Part shown: positions 37,640-46,521 of the stretch, in pieces
Numbering within the stretch: the first letter of the stretch is position 1
Layout of the letters: each line of letters opens with the position of its first letter
Origin: JANOYJ01 sp963792485
GTDB taxonomy: Bacteria; Pseudomonadota; Alphaproteobacteria; Rhizobiales; Rhizobiaceae
Length of the DNA stretch: 64,000 nucleotides
Reading direction: 5' to 3'
Assembly (NCBI GenBank): GCA_963792485.1
Contig: CAWBWL010000007.1
Coordinates: 744,001-808,000, forward strand
Translations under genes and position numbers: made by a program
The notes under the pieces: generated by a model
Told to the model about the DNA's origin: nothing
The model's input: only the letters and a program-made list of their open reading frames with translations
Database searches by the model: none

Positions 37640-39222
37640 GCGCGCGCTTCGCTTTCAAACCTGCGGCGCCAAACGCCAGCCGACGACATCATTTCCGTCA
37701 GAAGCCCTTCGCGCAACCCGCGGTCGGCAACGCGCAGCCGTTCGCTTGGCCAGGTCTGGCGTATCGCATCCAGAATGGCGCAGCCGCCCAGAACCAGATC
37801 CGCGCGTTCAGCCCCAATGCAGGCATTGGCGACGCGTTCATCGAAACTCCAGGAAAGCAGCCTGTCCGTCATGGCGGTCACTTCCGATTCTTCCATCCAC
37901 AGCCCGTCCACCTGGCGCCGGTCGTAGCGGGCGAGCCCGAGATGGATTCCGGCCAGCGTTGTGACCGTGCCGGAGGTGCCCAGAAGATGGAAATTCGCGC
38001 CATGCGCCCGCACGCCCAGAATGTCGCGCGCGGCGAATTTTCCGATCATGCCGAGCACATCGGCAATCATGGCCTGGTAGGTTACGGACGTCACATCGCG
38101 CCCGCCATAGCGCTCGGCAAGGGACACCACGCCGACCGGAAGCGAAGTCCAGGCGATGATGTGATCCGCCAGATGCGGAGATTTGCGGTGCTTGACGTCA
38201 ATCAAGGCAATCTCGGACGAGCCGCCGCCAATATCGAACAAAACCAGCGCCTCGACTTCGCGGTTGACCAGAGGACCGCAGCCGGAGACGGCCAGGCGCG
38301 CTTCGGTTTCCCGGTCAACGATCTCGAGCTCAAGGCCGGTCTCACTCTTCACACGCTGCAGAAAGGCCTCGCCATTTGCCGCCGCGCGGCATGCTTCGGT
38401 TGCGATCAGGCGGGACTGGAAGATGCGCCGGGCCGCCAGCTTGTCGCTACAGATTTTCAAAGCCTCGATCGCGCGGTCCATTGCCGCGTCGCCAAGCCGG
38501 CCATTGGCGGTCAGCCCCTCTCCCAGCCGGACAATCCGCGAGAACGCGTCAATGACACGGAACTGTCCTGGCTTTGTCGGCGCGGCGATCAACAGACGGC
38601 AATTATTGGTCCCAAGATCCAGCGCGGCAAAAAGGTCCGCGCGGTATTGCGGAGCCTGGCTGGCGGCCGGCATGATCGTCTCGGAAACGGAAGCTTCAGC
38701 TCGGCTGCCAGCTGCCGTGTGCGGCGCGCTTGCAGCGCCGGCCTTTTGTACCACGCTCTTGCCGCGATTGCCGCGGCTGCGGCCACGCCGCTTCGACTTT
38801 CCGGCTTGCGTGCTGGCGGGCGTTGGCGCCTGCGCAGTTGGCCCTGTGGCGGCTTGCGCCAATCCACGGCGGCGCCTGCGCCTGCGGCGTGAGCGCTTGC
38901 CCGTTTCATTTTGGGGTTGCCCCTCCCCTCTTCCGGAGGAAGACGGGAGACTTGACGCAGCGTCACGTTCCAATGGAGCGGTGTCGCTGTGGCGCGGCGG
39001 ATCGCCTGCGCCCTGCCGGGCAGCCCCCTTTTGCGGTGTCACACCGCCTTGGGGGTCTTCCACTTCAGTTCCTTCCGCACCGCGCGAACCTTTAAAAGAG
39101 GACGCTGCGAGGTGCCTGATTTTTTCGTTGCCGCCAGTGTAACAGCGCAAGACCGGAATACAAGAGCCGGATCGCGGCGCGCCGCCGGGCGATAGCCGCC
39201 GAAAATATGGGGTTCCCTCCAC
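37636..39222 (-). CDS. Ppx/GppA phosphatase family protein with a long basic N-terminus
   Basis: Exopolyphosphatase/guanosine pentaphosphatase fold of the actin-like ATPase superfamily. The catalytic part begins at about residue 200: FAALDLGTNNCRLLIAAPTK, then LVLFDIGGGSSEIALIDV and GTSGTVTTLAGI. The first 190 residues are low-complexity (GKRSRRRRRRRRG; SKRRGRSRGNRGKS), as is common in alphaproteobacterial homologues, and may bind nucleic acid or polyphosphate. The start is uncertain: 39222 is a GTG with no strong ribosome site, and a shorter form is possible. It is the first gene of a pair with rlmE. Confidence 0.88.
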   Translation of the reverse strand: MEGTPYFRRLSPGGAPRSGSCIPVLRCYTGGNEKIRHLAASSFKGSRGAEGTEVEDPQGGVTPQKGAARQGAGDPPRHSDTAPLERDAASSLPSSSGRGEGQPQNETGKRSRRRRRRRRGLAQAATGPTAQAPTPASTQAGKSKRRGRSRGNRGKSVVQKAGAASAPHTAAGSRAEASVSETIMPAASQAPQYRADLFAALDLGTNNCRLLIAAPTKPGQFRVIDAFSRIVRLGEGLTANGRLGDAAMDRAIEALKICSDKLAARRIFQSRLIATEACRAAANGEAFLQRVKSETGLELEIVDRETEARLAVSGCGPLVNREVEALVLFDIGGGSSEIALIDVKHRKSPHLADHIIAWTSLPVGVVSLAERYGGRDVTSVTYQAMIADVLGMIGKFAARDILGVRAHGANFHLLGTSGTVTTLAGIHLGLARYDRRQVDGLWMEESEVTAMTDRLLSWSFDERVANACIGAERADLVLGGCAILDAIRQTWPSERLRVADRGLREGLLTEMMSSAGVWRRRFESEARA

Positions 39223-39281
39223 ACCGCACTTGCCCTATAGAGCCCCCGTTAGCGCGCGCCGGGCTTTTTGACCGGCACTAT

Positions 39282-39355
39282 TGGGGAATAGGTTAACGGT
39301 AGACCCACGGACTCTGACTCCGTTAGTCCTGGTTCGAATCCAGGTTCCCCAGCCA
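39282..39355 (+). tRNA. tRNA-Gln(CTG)
   Basis: A 74-nt cloverleaf including the encoded CCA. The acceptor stem is TGGGGAA with TTCCCCA and discriminator G. The anticodon stem is ACGGA/TCCGT around the loop CTCTGAC, with anticodon CTG, and the T arm is CCTGG-TTCGAAT-CCAGG. The 3' end (CAGCCA plus GCCCTT) recurs at 63502, making this a possible integration site. Confidence 0.95.
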
Positions 39356-39460
39356 GCCCTTTTCTACATTCATACAGTTATCGGTCTCTCCCCGCTGCGC
39401 CGAATTGCGCCGTGATTTCCGTGGCTTGCGTGGCTTGTTTTTGGCGGACCGTCAACAGAG
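39350..39460. repeat. Repeat copy A at the 3' end of tRNA-Gln
   Basis: From the tRNA end onward this sequence aligns with 63501-63603: the exact 12-mer CAGCCAGCCCTT, then ATCGGTCTCTC, CCCGCTGC, GATTTCCGTGG and TTGGCGG, at roughly three quarters identity by eye. It is either the left copy of an attachment repeat or a member of a dispersed intergenic family. The rest of 39223-39560 outside the tRNA shows no gene. Confidence 0.6.
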
Positions 39461-39560
39461 ACCCTGAGGCACGGATTTCGGCGAGAATTGGCGCCGCGTC
39501 TCTGGGCGGCCTTTTGGGGCCGACGGTTATGAATCATTCGGGACTTTTGTTCGGTCGGAC

Positions 39561-41431
39561 TTAGCGGGCGAGCGCTTCGATAAAGCGGTCCTGCTCTGCC
39601 CATTTGACCGGCAGGTCCTTGGAGGCTTCGAGCAGTCTGGTTGGGCTGAGCACGCTTGGCACGTCACCATTGAGGATTTTCTTGATCAGACTCGGCGACA
39701 GGAATGTCAGCCGGATGCGTGAGGTGATGTAGCCTTTGCCCAATTGAAGCGCCTTCGACATGGCTTCAATGCTGTCGTGAGGACCATTCAAAAGGGTTTC
39801 ACGAAGCGTGAATGCTTCCCCGAGAAGCGGCGCAAGCTGCATGTTGGGAGCGGCTTGGTTGGTGTCGCTTATGATGAGGCGAAGGCCGTTGCCGGAAGGT
39901 TCGAGACAGTTTGTGGTTTGGATGCATACGACATCGTCTTCAGGAACGGTGCTTGGAGTGTTCGGCACTGTTTTCGGTCTGGGAGGCGTTAGGTGCGGTT
40001 GATCCAAGAATGCTCTGCAAGAGACCGCGCCGCGACAGGCAGAGTTCCACATGATCGTTTCGTAGCCGGACTTTGATGAGAACGGTCTGCAGGGCCACGC
40101 GCTGATCAGCGGCGGATTTGCTATTCCAGACGTCAGCGGTTTCCTGTGCCTTTTGAATCACTTCGCGCAGTTGGCTCGCGGAGAGATTCAATGGCTGGAG
40201 CAATCCAGCAAGCTCGGTTTGCGAGCGGAGCAGCGTCAGAAGCCGATCGGTCACAAGCCGCTCGATTGCTGCTGCAGGAATGCGGATGATGGGTTGACCG
40301 GAATTGCCGTTCGCTTTGCTTTTCGATGCTGCCCTGAAGTTGGCATAGTAGCGATAGCGAACTCCGCGCTTCACAGCATGGGTTGGCGTCAGCATTTGTC
40401 CGTCTTCAGTCTCGATCTTTCCGACCAGAAGGCTCGGGTGCTTTGACCGCCTGCCGCTGGTTCGATTGTTGGTGTTGTCGGCGATCTGTTGCTGGACCTT
40501 TGTCCAAAGCGCTTCATCAATGATCGGATGGTGCAAGCCTTCGTAGATCTGTGCCCTTGTGGCTGACCTTGCCGATGTAGAGCGGGTTCTTCAGCATGTG
40601 ATGCAAGGCCGCGCGGCTGAAGTGTGATGGCGAAGCGTCAGTGACATTTGCGGCTGGGTTGTGCTCGCCGTTGGATTGATCATTTGCTTGACCGCCTTTT
40701 CGGACTTGGTCCTGTTGCCCTTCCCCTGCTCTCTCCCGCGCATTTGTGACGCCGTTCTGAATGAGCCAATCTGTCAAAGCCTCCACTGTTCCAAGCTCGG
40801 CATAGGTCTCGAAGATCAACCGGACCGTCTTGGCCTCGCTTTCAACGATCTCCAACTTGCGGTCTTTGACCTGATAGCCAAACGGGATGGTGCCACCCAT
40901 CCACATGCCTTTGCGTTTGGAAGCGGCGATCTTGTCCCTGATGCGCTCGCCCGCGATTTCCCGTTCAAACTGAGCAAAGGACAACAGCACATTCAGTGTC
41001 AGTCTGCCCATGGAGCTTGTGGTGTTGAAGTGCTGGGTGACCGATACAAACGAGACATGATGCTTATCCAGCGTATCGACGATGCGGGCAAAGTCGGACA
41101 GTGACCGCGTCAGGCGGTCAACCTTGTAGACGACGATGACATCCACTCTTCCCGCCGAGACATCATCCAGCAGCCGCTTCAAGGCCGGACGCTCCATATT
41201 GCCGCCAGACAGGCCACCGTCATCATAAAAGGCTGGCAAGGCTATCCAGCCATCATGCTTCTGGCTGAGAATGTAAGCTTCACAGGCTTCGCGCTGGGCA
41301 TCCAGTGAGTTGAACTCCTGTTCGAGCCCTTCTTCTGAAGACTTGCGGGTATAAATGGCACAGCGTAGGCGCCGACGGGTCGGAACTGATTGGTCGCTGA
41401 TTTCTGCGGTTCGAGCCGATGTCTTCATCAC
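39561..41431 (-). CDS. Large serine recombinase (frameshifts near 40535 and 39960)
   Basis: Site-specific recombinase of about 620 residues. The N-terminal catalytic domain is intact: CAIYTRKSSEEGLEQEFNSL with the Ser nucleophile in YTRKSS, then DDGGLSGGNMERPALKRLLD and IVVYKVDRLTRSLSDFARIV. It is followed by the recombinase and zinc-ribbon-like region in two further frames (HHPIIDEALWTKVQQQIADN; RLVTDRLLTLLRSQ) and a tail ending DLPVKWAEQDRFIEALAR. It leads a conserved cassette with DUF2924 and DUF3489 genes and lies 1.2 kb or less from tRNA-Gln, consistent with a mobile element. Confidence 0.9.
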
Positions 41432-42003
41432 CCGATCACCTTACTTGCGCTGATCTTGCGAGCGTCACGCGGATCGAAAGTCGTATCAGACGAAATCACC
41501 TTGCGATCTGCCCTGCGCTTGATCAGGCCAAAGAAGCGCGGACCGGACCAGTGAGCGCCGGTTATTGCTTCGGCAATCTGCGACAGGGATCGATATTGCC
41601 TTCCCTGCCATTCGAAGCCGGCAGCCAGCACCAGCACGGTATGCGTTGTCCCATTCCATTCCCGCACCAATCGATTGCCTTCGCGAAGGGTCACTGTCGG
41701 CGACCGGAGCAGTTGGAATCCGGTTAGTTCGGGCGAGCTGGACCAGCTGCGCCAGCGTTGCCGCTACCTTCGGACAAACACAGCTCACCAGCGGCTTTTG
41801 CCAAGGCGGCAAGTTTCCGCAACTCCGGCTTTCCAATCCCGCCCAACGCCGCCTCCTGCAGTTTCCACGCCAAGCCCCCTGAGCAGCATGTCTTTGCTCA
41901 GCCGCATCGGCGGCGGCTGCTTCCACTGCCGCCGCCACTGGGTTCTCAGTTCAAACGTCGACAGGCCTTGCAGCCTGTCGATCTCGTCATCAACCGATGC
42001 CAT
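41428..42003 (-). CDS. DUF2924 domain protein (frameshifts near 41790 and 41700)
   Basis: About 190 residues across three frames. The N-terminus (start 42003) is MASVDDEIDRLQGLSTFELR then TQWRRQWKQPPPMRLSKDML. The C-terminal frame has LREGNRLVREWNGTTHTVLV and YRSLSQIAEAITGAHWSGPR then FFGLI, diagnostic of DUF2924. It overlaps the recombinase start. Recombinase-DUF2924-DUF3489 is a recurrent mobile-element cassette in alphaproteobacteria, and the function of the DUFs is unknown. Confidence 0.85.
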
Positions 42004-42021
42004 GTTTGATCACCAGCCCGA

Positions 42022-42489
42022 TCAGGCCGCGACCTTGATAGCATACCGACGCTCGTCGCCCTCGGGCTTTTCGGAGGTCAGTTCAAAGCCGAGCTTCTTG
42101 CGCACGGTTCCGGCGAAGAACCCGCGAACGCTATGCTGCTGCCAGCCTGTGGTTTTCATAATCTCGTTTATCGTCGCACCGCCTGCTTCCGACAACATCG
42201 TCAGGACCTGTTCCTGCTTTGTGGTCTTTGGCTTGGCTGTGGTCGCAACATCAGCCGACTTTGCGGCAGGCTTGGCTGCGATCGCAGGAGGCGCGCCAAC
42301 TTCATCCGCACCACGCGTATCGAGTTTCTTGGGCTTAACGGCCTTCGCTGGCCTAGTATCCGCATTCAAGGTCGGCTTTGGCTTTTCAAGATGAGGTTCG
42401 GCGAGCAGAGTCTTTTTGGTCACGGCCTCCTTCGTTACTTTCTCTGCGGAGGGCAGGTTACGGTCAGCATTCTTTATCGTCTTGGTCAT
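42022..42489 (-). CDS. DUF3489 domain protein
   Basis: 155 residues, intact. The first 95 residues are a Lys/Ala/Pro-rich linker. The C-terminus is a small winged-helix-like domain: KQEQVLTMLSEAGGATINEI followed by MKTTGWQQHSVRGFFAGTVR and KKLGFELTSEK, typical of DUF3489. It belongs to the recombinase cassette and may be a DNA-binding accessory protein. Bases 42490-42768 downstream show no gene. Confidence 0.88.
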   Translation of the reverse strand: MTKTIKNADRNLPSAEKVTKEAVTKKTLLAEPHLEKPKPTLNADTRPAKAVKPKKLDTRGADEVGAPPAIAAKPAAKSADVATTAKPKTTKQEQVLTMLSEAGGATINEIMKTTGWQQHSVRGFFAGTVRKKLGFELTSEKPEGDERRYAIKVAA

Positions 42490-42768
42490 TGGACAAGCTC
42501 CTGGTTATCCGAGCGCACCATTGCGCCCGTACTGACCAAAGCCCCGCATCAAGCGAGGCGAGCCTTTATCTCGGATACCAACAACACCCATCTGCGTCGC
42601 TGGCTCCAACACCAATGCGTGGTTTCGAGAGGAAGTCGAGTGGGATTTTAAAGGAGTATGCGTCCGGGAAACCCATCGAAAATTGACCATCAAAGACAAG
42701 CCGCGCGAGCGCAGCGATGGAAGATTTTTTGATGAATTCCCTAAACTCGCTTTCAGCACATTTTTGAA

Positions 42769-43278
42769 TTATGCAGCGGCGCGATTGGCAATCCCCCGCA
42801 GTATCTCGATAACTTGCCCAGCTTGTCCCGCTCCAAAAACACCCTCAACACCTATCGGATCGATATCAGTAAAAGGGCTCTCGTAAAGAAGCTCCGGATT
42901 CATGCTGCCTTGCTCGGTGAGGTAGTCAATCACAAGGTTGAGGAACTCGATCTGGTTTGCGGTGAGTGACAGTCCGAGCAAAAAAGAATCGAAAGCCCGC
43001 TTCGCTGCCTCACGCTCCAGCCCCACAAGCGAGCGCACAAACAGGCCGAATCCGCCCTCTTGGCGCACCGCGTCTATATCGGATGGGTCCGCCCCCGACT
43101 CGGCAAAAATACGTTCAAGCTCTGACAAGTCAGTCGGCGTGAGTGGCTCATTTCGACGGAGTTTGAGCACCGCAATGTGGTTTTCGTGATCCTTTAGAAA
43201 CTGGCGCGCTTTCGCCCTGAAGCTCTCGAACCCTGTCGCGGTTAGGCCCGGCAAAGCTACCGACGTCACCCCACGCAC
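42769..43278 (-). pseudogene. Orphan C-terminal domain of a type I restriction endonuclease (HsdR)
   Basis: 169 residues matching only the C-terminus of type I restriction R subunits (EcoEI R C-terminal type): KARQFLKDHENHIAVLKLRR, then NEPLTPTDLSELERIFAESG, GLFVRSLVGLEREAAKRAF and LLYESPFTDIDPIGVEGVFG. The nuclease and helicase domains are absent and no hsdM or hsdS is seen nearby. I take it as the remnant of a deleted restriction system at the edge of the recombinase cassette. The GTG start may be accidental. Confidence 0.75.
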
Positions 43279-43346
43279 TTGGTCTGATAACCTCCTTGCA
43301 AAAGTTATCTTGAATTACGCTTCAGCTAATTTGGGAATCCGGTTTG

Positions 43347-44555
43347 TCAACAGAACCTAAACAGCACTGCGTCCGCGTCCTCAAGCCCCAATATATGCCG
43401 AGCTACAATCTGGGCGGCAAGCATGCTGAAGGTGATGCCATTGCCGCCAAAGCCGAGCACAGCAAGGCAGCGCGGGAATTCCTTCAGGGGGCCGATGGCC
43501 GGAACGCCCGCCGGGCTCTCGCCAAAGCTGCCGCTCCAGGTGAAGTCCGGCGTGAAATCGGCGTGGGGAAAGTAGCGCGCAGCCTTGCGCGCCAAGGCTT
43601 TCACTTTGCGCACCATAAGCGCGTCACGCTGATCTGCATCTGAAAACGACTCGTCCTCGCCGCCTGCGATAATGCGTGCGTCCAAGGTTGTGCGAAGATA
43701 AAGATAAGGGTCTGCCGCTTCCCAGATAAGGCTGCGGTCGCGCCAGACATTTGATGGTTGTGGCACTGTTGCAAGGACCCAAGTGGAGATGACCTTGAAG
43801 CCTTTGGGAGCAATTCCTTTGAGCAATTCATATCCAGTGCAGAAAACGGCGTGAGCCGCTTCGAGATGGCGGCCATCTGCTGTTTCAAGTCGCACCTTGG
43901 ACCGCGTGCTGTCGATACCGGTTACGTCCAGTCCTGAACGCATGACGCCGCCACGGCTGAGAAACGAGCGCCAGAGGCTGGCTGTGAGTTTCGCCGGATC
44001 GACCTCGGCATTGCCCATGGAAAGGATGGCGCCGGGTTTAGATATCCCAGTGCGCGCGCTCAGTTCGCTCTTGGCTATGAAAGTTGAACGCAGGCCTGCT
44101 GATTGCCGGATTGCTGCTTCCTCCCGCAATCCGGCGGTGTCGAGCACATCGCCGGGAAGATAAAGCGAGGTTCGTTCGCGATAGTCGCATCGCAGTCCGA
44201 GATCGGCGATGCGGTCCTTCAGAGCCTGGACGGCCTGCGCCGAGCGCCACCAAATCCGCGCGGCGTCACTCTTGCCAATTTTCTTCTGCAGATCGCGAAG
44301 CGGCGTATCGAGTTCGCCTTGCAAAAGGGCGGTGCTTGCGGCGGTGGAACCCGACATTGGCCTGTCCCGGTCTATGGCAAGCACAGAAAGGCCCGCGCTT
44401 AAGAGGGCGTCAGCTGTGAGAGCGCCGGAAATGCCGGTGCCTACGACGATCACATCGAATTTTTTGTCAGTGGGCTTATCAACTATTGCAAGGCGCGGCG
44501 GGGCGCCCCAGACCGGGACGCCAGTGCGCAAGTCCCGCTTCTGCGTGACGGACAT
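43347..44555 (-). CDS. FAD-dependent oxidoreductase (DAO family)
   Basis: 402 residues, intact. The dinucleotide-binding motif is FDVIVVGTGISGALTADALL with a following acidic Asp in AIDRDRPMSGST, as in glycine/D-amino-acid oxidase-type enzymes. The C-terminus has PAIGPLKEFPRCLAVLGFGG followed by NGITFSMLAAQIVA, the FAD-closing motif. The natural substrate is unknown. It is adjacent to the stress gene cluster, 22 bp after the holin-like gene, and may be read through from it. Confidence 0.88.
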   Translation of the reverse strand: MSVTQKRDLRTGVPVWGAPPRLAIVDKPTDKKFDVIVVGTGISGALTADALLSAGLSVLAIDRDRPMSGSTAASTALLQGELDTPLRDLQKKIGKSDAARIWWRSAQAVQALKDRIADLGLRCDYRERTSLYLPGDVLDTAGLREEAAIRQSAGLRSTFIAKSELSARTGISKPGAILSMGNAEVDPAKLTASLWRSFLSRGGVMRSGLDVTGIDSTRSKVRLETADGRHLEAAHAVFCTGYELLKGIAPKGFKVISTWVLATVPQPSNVWRDRSLIWEAADPYLYLRTTLDARIIAGGEDESFSDADQRDALMVRKVKALARKAARYFPHADFTPDFTWSGSFGESPAGVPAIGPLKEFPRCLAVLGFGGNGITFSMLAAQIVARHILGLEDADAVLFRFC

Positions 44556-44577
44556 AAATACTCCCTTGCAATTACGA

Positions 44578-44991
44578 TCAGCGTTTCTGGCTTCCCGCCA
44601 GCAATCCCATCAACGCGGCGGTCAAAAGAATTGGCATTTTCTGCTGGCGGACCAGGTTCTGAGCTTCGACGGCAAGCGCGGCCTCGGAATAAATGGCCTC
44701 ACGCCGGTCACGCGCGGGTCGGCGCAGTTTCAAGCCGATGGCGAGCGCCAGAATCAAGGCGAGAAGGCCGCACACTCCGGCAAGCAGCAACGGTGTTCCA
44801 ACCGGACCCGCGAATGGACGCGCATAGGCCCATAGTGCCCAGAGGAGGAAGCCGAAGGCCGCAAATGCGGCAGTCACCGCAGCATAACCGGCGGCGGCGA
44901 CGAAGGCGAGCTTTCGCCCCGCCTTGCGCCCGTAACGCGACACGCGGCGCTCGACGACCGCCGCCGCAATGGTGAAAATGTTCGCGCTCAT
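44578..44991 (-). CDS. Holin-superfamily-like small membrane protein
   Basis: 137 residues from the ATG at 44991. There are two central hydrophobic helices (AAVTAAFAAFGFLLWALWAY and GTPLLLAGVCGLLALILALA) flanked by basic segments, and a short C-terminal helix (ILLTAALMGLLAGSQKR). Similar proteins are annotated as the phage holin family in alphaproteobacterial stress clusters. It follows the DUF883-like gene by 10 bp, under the EcfG-type promoter at 45373. Confidence 0.65.
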   Translation of the reverse strand: MSANIFTIAAAVVERRVSRYGRKAGRKLAFVAAAGYAAVTAAFAAFGFLLWALWAYARPFAGPVGTPLLLAGVCGLLALILALAIGLKLRRPARDRREAIYSEAALAVEAQNLVRQQKMPILLTAALMGLLAGSQKR

Positions 44992-45001
44992 CGTCGTGCC
45001 A

Positions 45002-45295
45002 TCAGCGTGACAGCATGCGGCCGCTGATATACCCGATGCCAAGCGCGATCAGAAGCGCCGTAACCGGCTGCTCTTCGACTTTCTGGCCTACTAGCTTGGC
45101 TGCTCGGTCACTCTCAGCGGCGGCGCTGCGATAGAGTTCGCGCGCTTTTTGATCAACCTGACTTGCCGCGCCCTGTGCGCCGGAAGCCGCCGTTGATGTC
45201 ATGTTTGCGATCAGAGACGCCATGTCGTTTTTCAGCGCAGCCAAATCTTCGCGCAGCGACACAAGATCGGTTTCAGTATTCTTTGCAGCACTCAT
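45002..45295 (-). CDS. DUF883/YqjD-like membrane-anchored protein
   Basis: 97 residues from the ATG at 45295. A long amphipathic helix (LVSLREDLAALKNDMASLIA and QVDQKARELYRSAAAESDRA) is followed by a C-terminal membrane segment ending ALLIALGIGYISGRMLSR, the arrangement of YqjD/ElaB-type proteins, which bind ribosomes at the membrane in stationary phase in E. coli. An EcfG-type promoter lies 78 bp upstream. Confidence 0.75.
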   Translation of the reverse strand: MSAAKNTETDLVSLREDLAALKNDMASLIANMTSTAASGAQGAASQVDQKARELYRSAAAESDRAAKLVGQKVEEQPVTALLIALGIGYISGRMLSR

Positions 45296-45372
45296 AGTCC
45301 CGCCTCCTTCAAATCCTGATGCCGACCACGCCAGCGCCAACCGTTGGCGCTGATCACGACCGCACAATGATA

Positions 45373-45397
45373 AACGCGCATCAAGGCGTTTGGTTCC
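45373..45397 (-). promoter_or_regulatory. EcfG-type promoter of the DUF883-like/holin-like operon
   Basis: Read on the minus strand: GGAAC (45397-45393), a 16-bp spacer, CGTT (45376-45373). It is an exact match to the EcfG consensus and faces the gene starting at 45295. Confidence 0.8.
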
Positions 45398-45404
45398 CGC
45401 GTGT

Positions 45405-45785
45405 TTTCCGGAGGCGGATGCCAAAGCGGTTGAAGAAGTCGACGGGGACGACATCCGTAAATACGGCGTTGTGGGATTTGACCGGCCTGCGGGCCGCGCG
45501 CTGGCATTGAACCGCATGGTCGAAAAGCCGCCGGTTAGTGAAGCCCCTTCGAACTATATGATGTCCAGCCGCTAACTGCTGCAGCTGGAAATCTTCGGCC
45601 TGCTGGAACGGCAGCAGCGGGGCGCGGGCGGCGAGATACAGTTGACGGATGCGATGATCGAGATCTTACGGACCCAGCCGTTCTGGGGCTGCAGATATGA
45701 CGGCGCGACATATGACTGCGGCGACAGGCTTGGTTATGTGCTGGCTGACGTGGCGTATGGACTGTCTCGAGACGCGCTGCGTCGG
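45405..45785 (+). pseudogene. galU: Degenerate galU fragment (UTP-glucose-1-phosphate uridylyltransferase)
   Basis: One frame reads DGDDIRKYGVVGFDRPAG, NRMVEKPPVSEAPSNYMMSS then R, a TAA stop at 45573 where GalU has Tyr of GRYIL, and continues LLQLEIFGLLERQQRGAGGE then IQLTDAMIEIL and YDCGDRLGYVLADVAYGL. This is the C-terminal half of GalU (KYGVV, VEKP, GAGGEIQLTDA). The N-terminal nucleotide-binding half is missing and an EcfG promoter overlaps its 5' side. A dead fragment left by a rearrangement. Confidence 0.8.
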
Positions 45786-45923
45786 CGTTGCGCAAGAAGC
45801 TATTGGATCTGTTGGGTTCAATGCTTCCTGTGCTGGTCGGAAGCGGCATCAGCCCGAGGTCCTGTCATAAGTAAAGGGACGGAACACGCCATGCTCCGTC
45901 CCCGATTTCTCAGATTGTCTTAA

Positions 45924-46220
45924 TCAGGCCTTGGTCGACGCGACCTGCACGACATTGTTCTGATCAAGCGTTTCACGGCCTGTCAGCGCAAGTATGGCTT
46001 TTCCCACATCGCGCAGCCGCGAACTTCCGTCCGTGACCGTGTCGCCGGTCATGCTCTCATCCGCCGCTACCTCAAGGTCCGTGGCATTCGCTTCCCAGCG
46101 CTTAAGCACTGCAAGCTTCTGCTCAGGGCTAAGCGAGTCAGTCTCGACGACCTCCATCGGATCAGCGAAAACGCTCTCGGGCGTGAGCAGTGCCTGGTCG
46201 TAGTCCTTGGCTGAATACAT
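45924..46220 (-). CDS. Small hypothetical protein of the stress cluster
   Basis: 98 residues, acidic, no membrane segment. Notable patterns are VFADPMEVVETDSLSPEQKL followed by AVLKRWEANATDLEVAADES, and a C-terminus RLRDVGKAILALTGRETLD. Proteins with the same ADP-EV...LSxEQKxxxLxRWExDA pattern occur in alphaproteobacteria, with no known function. It follows csbD by 15 bp and is presumably read from the EcfG-type promoter at 46479. Confidence 0.65.
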   Translation of the reverse strand: MYSAKDYDQALLTPESVFADPMEVVETDSLSPEQKLAVLKRWEANATDLEVAADESMTGDTVTDGSSRLRDVGKAILALTGRETLDQNNVVQVASTKA

Positions 46221-46235
46221 GATAAGGTTCCGATC

Positions 46236-46433
46236 TCAAGCCAGGTTAAGCCAACCGTCGATCTCGGCGCGGCTCTGGTCCTTGGCATACCCATAGCGCT
46301 TTTGAATAAGACCTTCGAGTTCGTCACGTCGGCCTTCAATCAGGTCGAGGTCGTCATCTGTGAGCTTGCCCCATTGCTGCTGCACTTTGCCGCGGAATTC
46401 TTTCCAATTGCCTTCAATGCGATCCCAGTTCAT
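46236..46433 (-). CDS. CsbD family stress protein
   Basis: 65 residues, full length for CsbD: MNWDRIEGNWKEFRGKVQQQ then WGKLTDDDLDLIEGRRDELE. CsbD-type proteins are small, helical and induced by general stress, and their biochemical role is unknown. Directly preceded by an exact EcfG-type promoter, which ties it to the phyR locus next door. Confidence 0.92.
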   Translation of the reverse strand: MNWDRIEGNWKEFRGKVQQQWGKLTDDDLDLIEGRRDELEGLIQKRYGYAKDQSRAEIDGWLNLA

Positions 46434-46478
46434 GACTTACTCCCTTTGCTGGCCGGCCCAATGCCGTAAGGCTTATGG

Positions 46479-46503
46479 AACGCCTTAAGGGGCGGAAAGT
46501 TCC
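46479..46503 (-). promoter_or_regulatory. EcfG-type promoter of csbD
   Basis: Minus strand: GGAAC (46503-46499), 16-bp spacer, CGTT (46482-46479), 46 bp before the csbD ATG. An imperfect hairpin (TAAGGC...GCCTTA, 46467-46487) overlaps it and may end the phyR transcript. Confidence 0.85.
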
Positions 46504-46521
46504 GGAGACAGTCAGCAGCAG

